DNA of 64,000 bases. Origin: Thunnus maccoyii (Eukaryota > Chordata > Actinopteri > Scombriformes > Scombridae). The notes below the pieces were generated by a model, which saw only the letters and a list, made by a program, of their open reading frames with translations, did no database searches and had not been told where the DNA came from. This document shows, piece after piece, positions 27,280 to 40,539 of the stretch (position 1 is its first letter; the number at the start of each line of letters is the position of its first letter). The stretch is from NCBI RefSeq assembly GCF_910596095.1, contig NC_056545.1, positions 27,923,067-27,987,066 of the forward strand, given 5' to 3'. The position numbers and the translations under genes were made by a program.

Positions 27280-27374
<95 letters not shown>
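27280..27374. repeat. (CA)n microsatellite
   Basis: About 47 uninterrupted CA units, the longest perfect dinucleotide tract of this type in the window. Confidence 0.97.
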
Positions 27375-27377
<3 letters not shown>

Positions 27378-27689
27378 TTCTTTGCCCCTCAGCTGCATTA
27401 AATATATCTGGGAGATGTTAAATTTTTGTCCATACATAGGACAAACTTTAATGCTAAATTTATATTTTACTGTATAGGATTGTGTTGTATTGTAGCTATT
27501 TTCTATTTATATTGGTACAGTGTTCCTGTTATGCATCATAAATCACAGAAATATCACACAAGCTCTAGATGAAACAGGGTTCTCCACACATCTTCCAGCA
27601 AAATATGGCTGAATCAGGTGCTTCTCAGTTCAAGGAGAGCAGACTTCCACAGAATAAAAGGGACTGGAGCACACTGATTAATTCACAGG

Positions 27690-29510
27690 CTTTCATTGTG
27701 CAAACAGACTAACGTTTCAACACTACTATGTCCTCATCAGAATCAGAGTGGACAAAGACACGAGGCAAACAACATATGTAATCAACCTAGAGTAGGTGTG
27801 TAGTTGTCATTTGATAATTGGTTGAACAGGGTTTCAAGTCTATTGGATAATGAATCCAAGGGTGGGAGTTGCCATAGTCAGAACATAAACCTCCCTTAAA
27901 GTCACAAATATAAAAATACAACAAATCCAAGTACAAATATCCATCAAATGTGACAAATTAGAGGAAACATGACAAATTTAGTTCATTAACTTCATTAATG
28001 TGAAAGGTCAGAAACAAAAAGAATAAAAACTTTTCTAAAAAAAAGGAATAAAGTACATAAAATACAGATACAAACATCCATCAAGTATGACAACTCAGAG
28101 GAAACACGACTAATCCAGTTCCTCATTTATGCCTGAGGGCTCCACCGTGTTCAGCGTGGGAATTCAATATTCTTCTCTGCGGGCAGTGAGTTGATGATGT
28201 CACTACGTCTAGGAGAGGGTGAAATTCCCCAGAAAATAGTCCATGTTTCGTATACGTATTGTGGTCTAATGTTCAGATATGCAAGTCTTTAAAGCTCTTT
28301 TTGTTTGTCCAGCATAAACCAGACCACAAGGACACTTCAGCATATAGACAACATGTGTGCTGCTGCAGTTAATGAAGTACTTTTTATCAGTATGTGGATG
28401 TGTAAAGTACTTGGTGTCCAATGAGTTAGAACATTGTGCACAGTGGCCACAGTGAAAAAAAGCCGGTAGTTTGATTAGGCAGCCAGGAGACAGTGTTTAG
28501 TAGTAGGTAGTTTTTTAGTGTCAGAATGAAGCAGTCTGTCCCTCAAATTGCGCGCCATGTTTAAACGTGATCAGGGGAGGCACAGAGCTGATATTATTTA
28601 GAGATGGGTCACTTTTGAGGACATTCCAATGTAAGGATAATATTTTTGACCCTGCCTGTCAGAGGAGAGTACTCAGTAGAGAAAGTCATCTGTGGGGAAT
28701 TAGTGGTAGCTCTAGTTTTCTTAATTAACAGGGATTCCCTCTCTGTATGTAGGGCCTTCTGATAAGCTGAAGAGATGTATGATGTAGGGTAACCCCTATG
28801 TTGGAAACGCTCTTTCATTTCAACAGCTGTACACTGGAAATCTGTAACAGTACTGCAGTTTCTGCACAATCTAAAAAACCTGACCAATAGGAATATTGAC
28901 ATTGAGTTGTTTTGGATGGTTACTCTCAGCCTTTAGAAGTGTGTTTCTGCTGAGGGGTTTACGATAGACTGTAGTCTCAATAGTACTGTTGTTTGCCTTG
29001 TAAAGTGTTAGGTCTAGAAAGTGGACAAAAGTTTCATGCTGTTCCATAGTGAAAGAAAGATAGTTAGTAGTAGAATTTATATATTTCAGAAAATCAGACA
29101 GTTCTCCTCTATCACCTCTCCATATCACCACAATATCATCGATGTATCTTTTCCACAAAGCAATTTTGTACAAAATGTGTTTTGGAGTGGGATATGAATG
29201 TATCTCTCTTCCCATAGACCCATAACAAGACAGGCATAGGATGGGGCAAAAGCACTGCCCATAGCTGTGCCATGGGATTGCACTTAACAGGAATCTAAAT
29301 ATTTGGTTGAAAATTCATGGTGAGGATAATTTCCGACAGTGTCAGTAAGAATTCATTAGAAAAGCAGAATCCCATCTGGACGTTTGTTGAGGTAATGGGT
29401 ATGTATGTCAACAGTGTCCCCAAAAAAAGAACAATTTCTGCCACAATTGGGTGGAGGGGAGGATTGTTAGTGGATTTATGTACTTTGGGCAATCCATAAA
29501 AGACATAGCA
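27690..29510 (-). mobile_element. Penelope-like retroelement, 5'-truncated, RT plus GIY-YIG
   Basis: Minus-strand frames give Penelope-type RT landmarks in order: LPKVHKS-like MPKVHKSTNNPP (about 29490), KRYIDDIVVIWRG, the catalytic palm with YIDD (about 29150), then FLDLTLYK and TVYRKPLS (about 29000). Further on (28300-28350) the frame reads VVYMLKCPCGLVYAGQT, a GIY-YIG endonuclease core. RT followed by GIY-YIG is the Penelope order. The 3' segment (27711-27740) carries CTGATGAGGACATAGTAGTG then TTGAAAC. The coding frame is interrupted in several places and the 5' part is missing, so it is an inactive copy. Confidence 0.8.
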
Positions 29511-30529
29511 TGAAGCTTACTCTTTTACAATGACTCTGTGCTATGGCATTGTCAAGATATCAAAATGCAATGGAGACATTAGAGACAGTGGTGAATTACA
29601 AAAGAGCTGCACAGATCAGAAAGCAGTTGCACCACAGGATAAGTTACAACATAGGTCTAAGTCACAAAGAAGTAGTTACACACATGCCCCTAGGGCAGGT
29701 ATAAATCATAAAGTGTCACAGAACTTACTAATGGTAAAACAGGAGTTTTTCTGCCACACAGCATCATTTTTTGCATTAAATGCATGACATTTTACAACAC
29801 AGTAATCCAGTAGAGACCCAATTTGTTGATTTGATATTTTAATATTGATTCAGCTTACTACAATGTACTATGATGCCAAATGGCTCATGCCAGCTTACAC
29901 ATAGCTGGTGCAACCTAGTGCAGTTCCAATTGAAATGACCAGCTGATGTCTCCCCAGCCAGCGTCTGCAGCAGCAGCCTGCTGCTCCGACAATGTCAGTG
30001 CAATTGACCACATATTGGCAATCTACATGGTTACTTTCTCACCTGAAAAAAATATTAAAATTTAATAAAGTGACATATTAGCAATCCTACAGTATAAATT
30101 TCAATAACATTCAGCCTGTCTTTGCTATTACCACAGCAGCACTACTTCTTCCTCTCATGTTGGACTGAGGCCAGACTGGACACTACAGTGACTCACTATC
30201 GCCCCTGTGGTACAAAGGGGTATTAAAAGACAGTACAGGCCAGACAGGGCTGGAGCTAGCTGGTTAGCATGCTAACTTCAGTAGATACCTCTGCAACACA
30301 ATACGTATAGGTCTTTGACATAACCTCAAAACTGTTACTTCTTCACATTCTGTTGATAACTTTAGTTAATTTTGGGATGTTTTAAACTACATTCTGGCCA
30401 ATTGTTACACATTGAACCTTTAAAAAAGCATCAACTTCTCTCATGAAATACAGTCAATAATTTTTTTCAACAAGTCATTCTGGTCTCAATCTCTAAATTC
30501 AGGCCCTCTAATAAGTGTGCTGGTGGTCA
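29511..30529. other. gene-free stretch with a dispersed repeat at 30165-30430
   Basis: No gene seen. 30165-30430 contains GGTTAGCATGCTAACTTC and ends in CACATTGAACCTTTAAAA, wording that recurs in related fish MITE-like repeats here (compare 2797-3276 and 63478 onward). Exact borders are unclear. Confidence 0.4.
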
Positions 30530-31341
30530 TCTCTCTACTAAAGGAAGGACTCTCTGTCTGTATGTATGTCCTTAATGTATATCTTAAATCGTTCATCCAA
30601 TTGACTTCACACTAGGTGGGTGTATGGCTGGGGACCCAAGGAAGTGCATTGTCAAATTTGATGCAATTTGGACATGCTATACATTTCATATAAATAACCT
30701 TTGAATAAACCAGTGATCAGTGAGGCGCTTTGCTCTGTGCAGGGGCAGGGCAGAGCTTCAGGGGACTGCTGACTGACTCCAGCTTGTCAGCGAGAGACCA
30801 GAGATGAGGCGTGACATGAGTCAGAGAAAAGTACTCCAAAAAGAGAAAAGTAGACAGCAAAAACAGAGCTTTTAATCACAAACAGAAAGTGTAGCATTAG
30901 CAGCACGTTTAGCACATCAGCAGCAACTGCAAGTGACTACACAGGAGGTGTTCAGGTACATTGTTGAGCATAGGTCACCCGCATTTTGGAAGTGCTCAGA
31001 GCCCAATAATTCAGTAGTGTTGCCAGATTAGATTGACAGTTTTCTGCACAATCCTGGTTAAAACCCACCTGATTCATTTAAAAAAATGCACATTACTAAC
31101 TTTTCTGGAAACCTACATAAAGCCATAGGGCATATTACTTATTTTACTTGAAATGAGAAAATAACATTTATTTACTATTACATTACTTATTATTTATAAC
31201 ATCTGTGTATAACAGAATGTTAGTTTCCTTCGTTGTTGTTGGTGTATATACTCCTCACCTCAACTGTATTCATTTTTCTAGGCATTTAAGTATCAGCTGG
31301 AGGCCAAGCAATTGGCACATTTTTAACAGGCACTGCACTAG
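30530..31341 (+). mobile_element. Helitron-like non-autonomous element
   Basis: It starts TCTCTCTACTAAAGGAAGGA after an A and ends AACAGGCACTGCACTAG before a T, fitting Helitron rules (5' TC, 3' CTRR, insertion between A and T, no target duplication). The same start and end wording recurs at 60505-60805, which supports the borders. There is no coding capacity. Confidence 0.5.
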
Positions 31342-31379
31342 TTTTGGAAATAATTGCTCCATTATTAAGATTTGAAGAC

Positions 31380-32520
31380 TTAGGGCATTTTCACACCTTT
31401 ATTAGTTTGCTCTGGTCCAAATCAGTTGGTGAGTTGGTGAACTTGGTGCATTTTCCCCTTGGTTTGGTTTCTTTGTGAGCAAAAATGCAGCACTACAAGT
31501 CATATGAGAACATATACTATATGTTAATATATAACATATATTCACTTCACTCATTGGTCAGATGTGACTGGGTGGGGGCAAAAACATAAACACAGGTAGA
31601 AGGTCCTGAAGGAGGTCGCCAGGCCAAATACAACATACTACGTTGCACTAGTCCATGTCTGATTCATTCTCTGGCTAGCTGTTAGCAATTGTTAAATTCA
31701 CTCATCCACATGCCACTATGCAAAGCTCACCTGGCTACAGGAGCCTTTTAGCTCACACTTGCAGAGTAGTCGGGTTGGATCATATTCCCACCACAAACAA
31801 ATCACTCCAGAGTTTGTTTGGGACCAGACCGAGACCACTTCCTCTAAAGGGTCTCAGTGCAGTTAGCTTGGTCCACACCGGAGTGCGCCCAAATGAATCG
31901 CACCGATCGCTGAAGAAGTCTGGGCTCTGTTGTAAAAGGCGGCGTTGTGATGTCATCATCAACCCGAATGAGCGGGAGGATTTGAGCTCAGCGAGAGGGT
32001 TGAAGGAAGTAGAGTCTGCATAGAATTGGAAAGTTTGTCTTTATCATCGTTTCGTTTCCTTGAGAGCTTGTCGAAGGTGAGCAAACATCCGGTTGAAGAT
32101 GTTAATCTCTTGGAAAAGAGCCGCGTCCCAGTGGGCCATTGCGTGGATGTGCGTGGAGCGTCTGGATCCCAGCTGATCGGAAGCGTGGCATCTGGAGGAG
32201 AAGGGTTCCATGTGGATGTGGTGGTGAAGGAGATATCTCGTTGGTACTGCTGGATCTAGTCGTGGGCGGTATGTTGCCGAGGAATGTGGATCACGGAGAA
32301 CGGGCGGAAGGTAAACATTTGCGATGCAACCGTGTCGTAGGTCGCGTTATAACTGAGACGAATGGGAGAGAAAGGGGTTAGACATGCTTATATAGGTATG
32401 CAGGGATGATTGAATTAGTGAGGCACAGGTGATTGAATTTAGTGAGAGAGAGGGGCGTGGTCTTGTTCCTGAACCTTTGTTATAATAATAACTCCATTGG
32501 AATTGTAGAACTCTACAACA
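31380..32520. repeat. unclassified repeat-like region, partly CpG-rich
   Basis: 31385-31480 and 31800-31920 contain loosely inverted wording (TTTGCTCTGGTCC versus GGGACCAGACC; TTGGTCCACACC). This suggests the ends of an old DNA transposon. 31950-32390 is richer in CpG than its surroundings and has short open frames with no homology I recognise. Confidence 0.3.
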
Positions 32521-34839
32521 GCACTTCAGACAAAATTAAGGAATTGATCTCAGAAAGCAGGTAGAGGTCCAGTTTCAAGTAATATTTTCTTCTTCAGGAG
32601 TTAAAGTTGAGGATTTGGGCTTTGGTTGGCTTGTAGTAACTTGAGTTGAGTGTCAAAGTTTAATCTGATTACACTCAATTCTTCAGCAGCGTTTTCTTCA
32701 AAAATAAAATACTGTGTGTGTTTACATCAAAAATAATATACTGTATGTTGAAATATGAGACATAAAGTTGTAAATAAAACAAAAACAAACTAAACTTGAT
32801 TCAATAAAAGATTAAATATGCATATACTTAGTTGAAAAACAAATAAAAGAGACATCTTAAGAATTTTCAAGAGCTCTGGAGGCCAGCTCGACTAAATTCA
32901 GTTAAGCTTTCCTTTTTATAATTTGTTCAAAAAAGGGAGGAGTTTGGGGGGGTGTTTAAAGGTTTTCACGGCAAATTGTTGATGAATCTCCTCAGCATGG
33001 TGATGTTGAAAAAGGCTGCACTGAAGGTATTGCGTCTTGCCAAATTGTCATGAATATTTAATAACATAACAAGCTGCTGCTGTCACCAGATTTTAATGTA
33101 GAAGACTCTAAATTCAAATGAGAGAACCCTTTCATTAAATTATCAGTCTACATGAATTAGCCTTGCTGTTATTTTTACTCTCTGAATCTGTGAAAATATT
33201 CTAATCAGATCACTTAGGCTATAGGCTATAATTCCTGCTTTTAGTTATTAAAAAATATCCTGTTCCTTTTTTATTGAGTATTATTGATGTGTTTTCACTT
33301 GTCTATGGCACTGATAAGGCTATCATAAATAACGGATTATTGATGTCATTTTACCTGTTTTAAAGTAGAGGAGGGAGAGTGCAGCCGTCACTGCAGGAGG
33401 AATTTATGATAAAAATATCTAAAAAAATGTGTTTGTAAGCTCCTGTAACATACCTGTCACGTGTGTAACCGTTCATGCATCTTGTAAACACAGAACACTG
33501 CGCTTCATATCATCCTCAGAGTCATACTATCTCGCTTTATCCATCTGTACAAACTGATCTACATAATATCAAGAGTTAGAGTCTGATGTTACTTTAAATT
33601 ATTCTATATTTTAATCCCTCTGAAATTTAAAATTAAGCCACCAGTTACAGTAATTGGTTCAGTTGTTTCAAAATGAACACGCCGTAAAATTGAACTGAAC
33701 TAGGTATTAACATTGTGAGTCAACTGAACTCAGGAATACTAGATTTGTTTCCAGTGAGGTATTATTGAATTTATATAGTGACTTACTGAGGTAAACATTA
33801 CTATTGCTGCTCTAGAAACAATATGTAGTAATTTTGAAATATATATTTGCAATCTATATTGCAATCTTCAGAACAGGGGGAAGTGTAGCTGTAGGCAGCC
33901 ATGGAGGAGTGATCTGACATGCGTATCGCACAGACGGATGTGATCAGCATCGCACTGATGAAATGAAGAAACGAACTGAATTTTATGTAACAGATAATGA
34001 TTTACACACTGTTACATACAACACAGTCACTGTGTGTCTTTTTTCTAATGACAGTTGACTTCACGAACAAAAATAATACATTTTAGCATTGAGTTTTGAC
34101 TTTCACATGTTGTACTGTTCATTGACATGGAATGTAATGGAATAGAGGCCACGCTCAATGTGACCACGCCCACCCCAACTCCCTTGTCCCAAATTTCACC
34201 CATTCATTCACTCAGTCATTTATTTATTTATTTCAACTACTGTATTCATTATAAAAAGCAATATGTTTACTTTCTGATTCATCTAGCTTAATTGGCACAT
34301 GGTTGGTGTTATGGAATTTTCCATCTTTAGGGAAATTGGGTTACACTGGGTCAAGCCTGGGCCTTGAGGTCATACTGTAATTCTTAAGCAGAAAGGAGAC
34401 ATTCTCTCCTCTCCTTGAGACTCGGGAACCCTCTGTGATGTTTGGGGAAAGCAGAGGCCTCTCTGATAAAGAGTAAATCAGCATTACCATGGTTACCAAG
34501 GTTAGCCTTAACATTGAGTTCAGCGATTTGAAGTTTATCTCTATCACACGCTCCCTCATATGGCCACACACCATACATCCACTCATTCATAAGGGAAGAA
34601 AATGGAAACAGACAAAAGTCCATCCTTTCAGTCTACCAACAATTCCAGCCGGCGTGTGTCTCTGTGGGTCTGAGTGCGTTTGCTTCGGCAGGTTGCTTAT
34701 CAATGACAGATTGACCTTTCAGTTCCAAATTGCTACTTTTGTTTTCTACTGAAACACAGGTAGCCTTAACTTTTGGTGAGTTGATTCATTCGTTTGTAGA
34801 TTCTGTTCTACTCACTGCTTTGGGCGTTTTGTCGCCCAT

Positions 34840-34843
<4 letters not shown>
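32521..34843. other. gene-free stretch
   Basis: AT-rich. Short open frames at 34341-34752 overlap on both strands and look like chance. No supported gene or RNA. Confidence 0.5.

Positions 34844-34902
<59 letters not shown>
34844..34902. repeat. (CA)n microsatellite
   Basis: About 29 CA units a few hundred bases outside the left border of the tandem array. Confidence 0.95.
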
Positions 34903-34903
<1 letters not shown>

Positions 34904-35509
34904 TAAGACATTACACACAAACAGATTTCAACAACATCAGCATCAAAGTTCTTTTCACACTTTTCTCCATGGTACAGTAGCAGTGGTCTGAAGCCAAATG
35001 GACGAAGACTCAGCAAGCCCTTCGCCTTGCGTACACACTTCAGCGCCTGGACTGTGGGATCAGGAATCCCGAGCCTCAACATTTCTCAAAGGACACAAAG
35101 TAGATTTTCCCCGTTCTTGATTTAAACGAAGCAGGGGCCTCTTTGGACTACCTCGAAAACGTCCAAGCCCTGCTGCACATTATATTTAGTGCTGATTAGC
35201 AAATGTTAGCATGCTATCATGCTAAACTAGGTATTACAGTATACAGTATAGTAGTTAAGCATCATAATGTAGTTATTAGCGGTTGTATCTGTATGTTTCT
35301 TGTGTAGTACTACATATTTTCACATCTCTATGATGAAAAGTTACTCTACACTACTGACTGCTAGTAACTTTGTTTGTAATACAATATAAGCTAAAAGACA
35401 AATGTCATGTTGAGAAAATGCACAAGCAATATCATGACATTATCAGTACTTTATCTTTTGGTTTAGCAAAATAACAACAAAACATACTTAAAAATGTACG
35501 TAAACAACT

Positions 35510-35515
35510 TTTATT
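35510..35515 (-). terminator. AATAAA of mmp13-like copy A (also 43606-43611, 50747-50752, 57854-57859)
   Basis: The same AATAAA lies about 430-445 nt past the stop in all four units, conserved along with the rest of the 3' flank. Confidence 0.5.
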
Positions 35516-35946
35516 TGTTAATTCAAGGAGCCAATTTATTTTCACAGTTTTTACATGCATACATTCATATGTGTTGTCACAGTGGTGTTCAAATCTATGC
35601 AGACGTGCAATTATGAAAATGATAAAAAAATAATTCCTGAGTTTTAAGTTAAACAAAATGAATGCATCAACAACATAGCAACAGCAACATTTTGAAAAAG
35701 AATTACAATTAAATAACAATAAATTAGAATTAAATTAACTTTGAATAAGTAAAAAAATAAGCAATGGCTGGTGCTGCAAAAATGCAATTTCATTAAAGTA
35801 TTTTTAAAAAAAGTGTAAGGTGCTGTTTATAAGAAGGGGCATATATCCAGTATATACCCTTAATTCTGTAACAATATAATTAGATATTATAGAATATGTT
35901 ATTACAAGTTATGTAAACTTTTTAACAACTTCTGTTGTCATCTGGT

Positions 35947-38646
35947 CTAGAAGTTAGTGCAACGCAAGAAGTAGCTGTTTTCCAGCACACGGAACAACCT
36001 GCCACTCGCCATGCTGTACTCAAACATTTGGGGTCCACTGTAGAGATAAGTGAAACCTGGAGAACAGAGAATCAGTGTTAGTGTCTGTGTTTGATAAAGA
36101 CTGGAAGGATTCACAGTAACTGTAAACATTCTCTCATTTCAATAGTCCTGATTTGGAAAACTCAGATCAGCCTTGAATGCTACTCACCTCTGTACTGGAG
36201 AGCTGCTGTCACCTTGCTGGTCATGCCAGAGAAGGTCTCATCAACACGTTTGGGGAATCCCTCGTCCATAGTCTGTTTGGTCTCATCATAACTACAGACA
36301 CACAGACAAGAATTAGATCGATTCACTATTTGTACACCATCTTGTAAACCATCGTCACATCTAAACCAGTCACCTGAATTGATTTCAGATCACGTCATTT
36401 GAACACACCTGTAGTAATCTCTGCCCACAAAGAACAGAGTCTTGCGAGAATCCACGTCATACATAGCAGCATCGATTTTCTCCACAGTTATGGGCAGACC
36501 AAAACTGGAAATTGTTTTAGGATAGCCAGGTACAAGGTCATAGCCACTGAAAGCCCACACTTTACGATCTGTAAGGAGATTCAAAGAAAATACTTTTTAG
36601 TAAACATGTAAGGGTTAATAATGTGCACTTGAAAATAGTGTCAGATTAGGAGTTTTAGGTAGATTAAGAGAACACATACTTTTAAAGAGTAGGACATCAT
36701 CTGATTGTTTGCTCTCATAAGCAGCGTCGATGTTGACAGGGGCATTAGGCCAGAAGGTTGTGATGAGACTTTGCTGAGGTGTATCGCTCTGAGGGTAGCT
36801 ACGCCAGAAGAAGCTATGAACACACAAGAACACAAATGAGTTCATAAACCTGCTCTTGTGTGAAGAGAAAACACTTAGAATGGACTTCAGTATTCAGATA
36901 TTTGAGCATTCTATGTCTGCGATACCTGTCTTTGAAGAAGTACATCTCTCCTCGCAGGGTGGCCACAGCGTCCAATACCATGGTAGAATCACAGGCATCA
37001 GGGGTGGTGGGAGGCTGAGGTTCAGGCTGGACTGGATCCTTATCAGGGTTTGGACCTGGAGGTTGAATAAAGTCAGAGTAATGTTATGTTCAGGAGTTCC
37101 TCAGAGATTTAGGCTGAGTGCTATTTGTGCAAACAGGCAGCTATGAATCGGTCAGTTAGTACTAACCATAGAGAGACTGGATGCCATTGACATCATCCCG
37201 GGGGAGAACAAAGGTGTCAGGGTTTCCGTATGAGTAGTTGGGATACATGAGAGCACCAGGATCTGTAGAGTGAGACAAGCCCAGGGAGTGGCCAAACTCA
37301 TGGGCAGCTACCATGAACAGGACATATCCTACAGCAGAAAAGACAGAATTACAAGTCATATACAGATCCTCTAAATGAGGAGCATACAATATATCATGTA
37401 TATGAAAATATACACTGAGTAGTTAAGAAGTAAAATCAGACACTATGCTGGGCATAAATAACTCACCAGAGTTTGAGCGGAAGGTGAAGGTCTCATCATC
37501 GTCAAAATGAGCATCTCCTCCAATGCCAGGGGCTGGGGCGAAGGCATGGGCAAGAGTGCCATCAGGGCCATCAAAGGGGTAAAAATCACCATGTGCTGTT
37601 AAAAGAAGCATATTTATGTCAGGTTTGGCAAACTGGATAGAATTACAAGCCATTACATGAATTACTGTTAAAAAAAAGTGCAAATCAGAACTTCAAGACA
37701 CAGAAACAGCATGTAGTTAAAGCCAAGAATCTTAAGAACATCACAACTAATAAACTGAGCATAGAGAAAGTGTATAAGTGAGACATACACAGGAAATGTT
37801 GTTTAGTACTCACATCGGCGGCCAAAGGAGATCATGATGTCAGCTATGCCGCTGTAGATTCTTGTGAATCTTAGAGGAGTGACTTTGGCCCAAACCTGCA
37901 GTGCTTTCTCTATGGAGTCATCTACCTCTGCCACAGACATGTCAGGTGTGTAGTTCTCAATCCTGTAAGACAGAAAAATATAGAATATACTTCAATAATT
38001 AATCACATGCAATGCCTAAAATTAGTCTCTCACACATTCTCTCTTTAGATCATTCACCTGTACGTAAGACCGTTTTTCTGCCACTTATTTCCAAAGGTGG
38101 AGAAACGAGCAGAGTCCACATCCGGAACGCCACAGCGGGCCTTTTTCATCATCGCCATGGTGTCAGCATCCAGCGTCCCGGTGATCTGGAGACCAAAGAA
38201 TCGCCGCATCTCAGTCAGCTTCTTGACCGCTGGGCTGATCCCCCGTCTGATAGTTGGACCGGTCTCCTCAGTTAGGTTGAAGAATTTCTTCAGGTAGCTC
38301 TGTGAGAGAAAATCAAAGTTACATACTTAAATATGCATCATCTGCAGAATATACTAATATACTCCATGCAGGAAGAAAAGATCTGTTAATATTTTAACAG
38401 CAGGGATCAAGCAGGTACTGTGGTGAAATTCTTCATGTGTCTATAACAACGTAACATCAGAATTCAGAGAACAAAGTTTTCAAATGCACAACTTTAGTAC
38501 AACATAGTGAGAATACATGCATAAAAAGGCAAAGCAAGAACACCTACCTCTGCAAATTGCTCATCTTGAACAGTAACCTGTGATATTGGCACGCAGTGAA
38601 CTGCGACCGCCAGGCTTAGTAGAATGCTGAGATTGATTGTCTTCAT
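35947..38646 (-). CDS. mmp13: MMP13-type collagenase, tandem copy A
   Basis: Ten exons, low to high: 35947-36056, 36188-36291, 36409-36568, 36680-36813, 36926-37055, 37167-37328, 37467-37595, 37814-37962, 38058-38299, 38548-38646. They total 1419 nt, 472 aa, with all splice sites and phases intact. Secretory start [20 protein letters not shown]. The cysteine switch reads [10 protein letters not shown], with Ala where the family has Pro. The catalytic domain is normal ([16 protein letters not shown]). Hemopexin segments include [15 protein letters not shown]. Compared with the founder, two codons (Leu-Lys) are missing in exon 38058-38299, just before WQKN. Fully plausible as an active gene. 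Confidence 0.9.
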
Positions 38647-38692
38647 GTTTCCTCGTTGTAGGCAACTTGTGTTTCTGTGCTGGAGGCAGCTA

Positions 38693-38754
38693 TTATATAG
38701 GCTGTAGACTGGTTGTGTTGAGCAACCACCTTCTTGAGTTAGTGACTCAGGAAA
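38693..38754 (-). promoter_or_regulatory. mmp13: copy A promoter: TATA and AP-1/ETS module
   Basis: TATATAA at 38693-38699 (47 bp above the ATG). AP-1 TGACTCA at 38743-38749 directly abuts GGAAA (38750-38754), an ETS/PEA3-type core. The second, facing AP-1 half of the founder is changed here to TGAGTTA. Confidence 0.7.
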
Positions 38755-39339
38755 TATTGATAGAGGAACCAAACATTTTCCCGGAGTAAGACTAATTATG
38801 GTGACATAACACGTTTATGAGTGGTACGTGTAACAGAACATGCTTTGGAAGGTTCCCACAGAATAAGAGATTAGAACAATCTCATGATTCTGCCACAAAA
38901 GTACTAGTTTTAGTTTTAAAATAAATGTGTTTTATTTGTCAGTTTTAAGTTTCCCAACAGTTGTATGAAAAAGATTGACTCTGTTCCTGCTTAGGGTATC
39001 TTAAAATACTTTTCACACATACACACAAAAATCATATATACCAACATAAGATAAACATGTTGAAATTTTAAAGCTGTATTTGGATCTGGAAACAGTGAAG
39101 AAACTCCAAGGTCATAGTTGTTTTTCAAATAACTGTAGTATTTCATATTAATTTGTGTAAGAAATGCAACATTAAGAAACCCTCAACATGCCCAGTTTCT
39201 ATCTGCTTAGGAAGATTATGTGATATGATAGAAAACTCCAGAACAGCAACTAAATGGACCTTGAGGTGAAATTGAGTTGTCAAAATTAAAAAATGTCCCA
39301 GAATGAATGTGCAAATGGATCCAGATCTGCATGGTGCAT

Positions 39340-39740
<401 letters not shown>

Positions 39741-40124
39741 ACAATCTATTGTACCTGATATTCTTTAGTCCATCCTCAGATTTTTACAAAAAAAGTCTTT
39801 CATTAATGGTCTGACCTACAAATTGTGTGTTTCTCTGTGAGCAAACACAGATTCAAATTCAAAGTATCTGAGTATCATCGGGGCAACTGGGATTTCTGCA
39901 TTTTAGGGAATGTTGACTTAAAGTAGTTTTATGTTTTTCTTTTTTTAACAGGAACTGATTTCTGTCATTCTGTTGATTTTTTTAGGACTTTATTTACTTT
40001 ATTTATATAATTTAATTTAATCAAAGCTTTCTGTTATCATGCTGTGCACAGAACCTTTATATATAACACCTTTGATGAAACTGAAGACAGAAAAGAAGAT
40101 GATGTAACTACCCTCATATACATA

Positions 40125-40153
40125 TATGTATATATATATATACATATATACAC

Positions 40154-40194
<41 letters not shown>

Positions 40195-40240
40195 TATATA
40201 TGTATACATATATATGTGTGTGTGTGTGTGTGTGTATATT
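40125..40240. repeat. mixed (TA)n/(TG)n tract, also 47855-47965 and 54960-55070
   Basis: The compound tract is present in all three complete units with different lengths, as expected of microsatellites drifting after duplication. (CA)n tracts at 47118-47147 and 54232-54259 are likewise shared by B and C. Confidence 0.85.
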
Positions 40241-40539
40241 TCACACAAAGAAAACACGGTAGTGCCTTGTCTCTATGTTTTCCTGCTGGTAGGATACAAT
40301 AAATGTGCACTTTTTGGGGAGGAATGGTTAACCACAGTGCCTACTCTGTCTTATGACACCAACAAAGTCATCCTGATTACACACACAGAAGACGACAATT
40401 AGCCAAGGTAGTGACATCAAACCCTGCTGTTTCACACAGGAATTTTATATGTTATTATAGCACTACCAAAGGAGGAAGTAGTCTGGTCTGGTCTCTTGTA
40501 TGCACCACAACAAATACTGCTATTGCATGGTAATATGAG

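Noticed and set aside
27711-27740. Calling a full hammerhead ribozyme
   Set aside because: Only the CTGATGAG...GAAAC core is visible; stems I and III and the cleavage site were not identified by eye.
31718-32381. Overlapping plus-strand open frames in a CpG-richer patch
   Set aside because: No homology, overlapping frames on both strands, and repeat-like surroundings; likely chance in repeat DNA.
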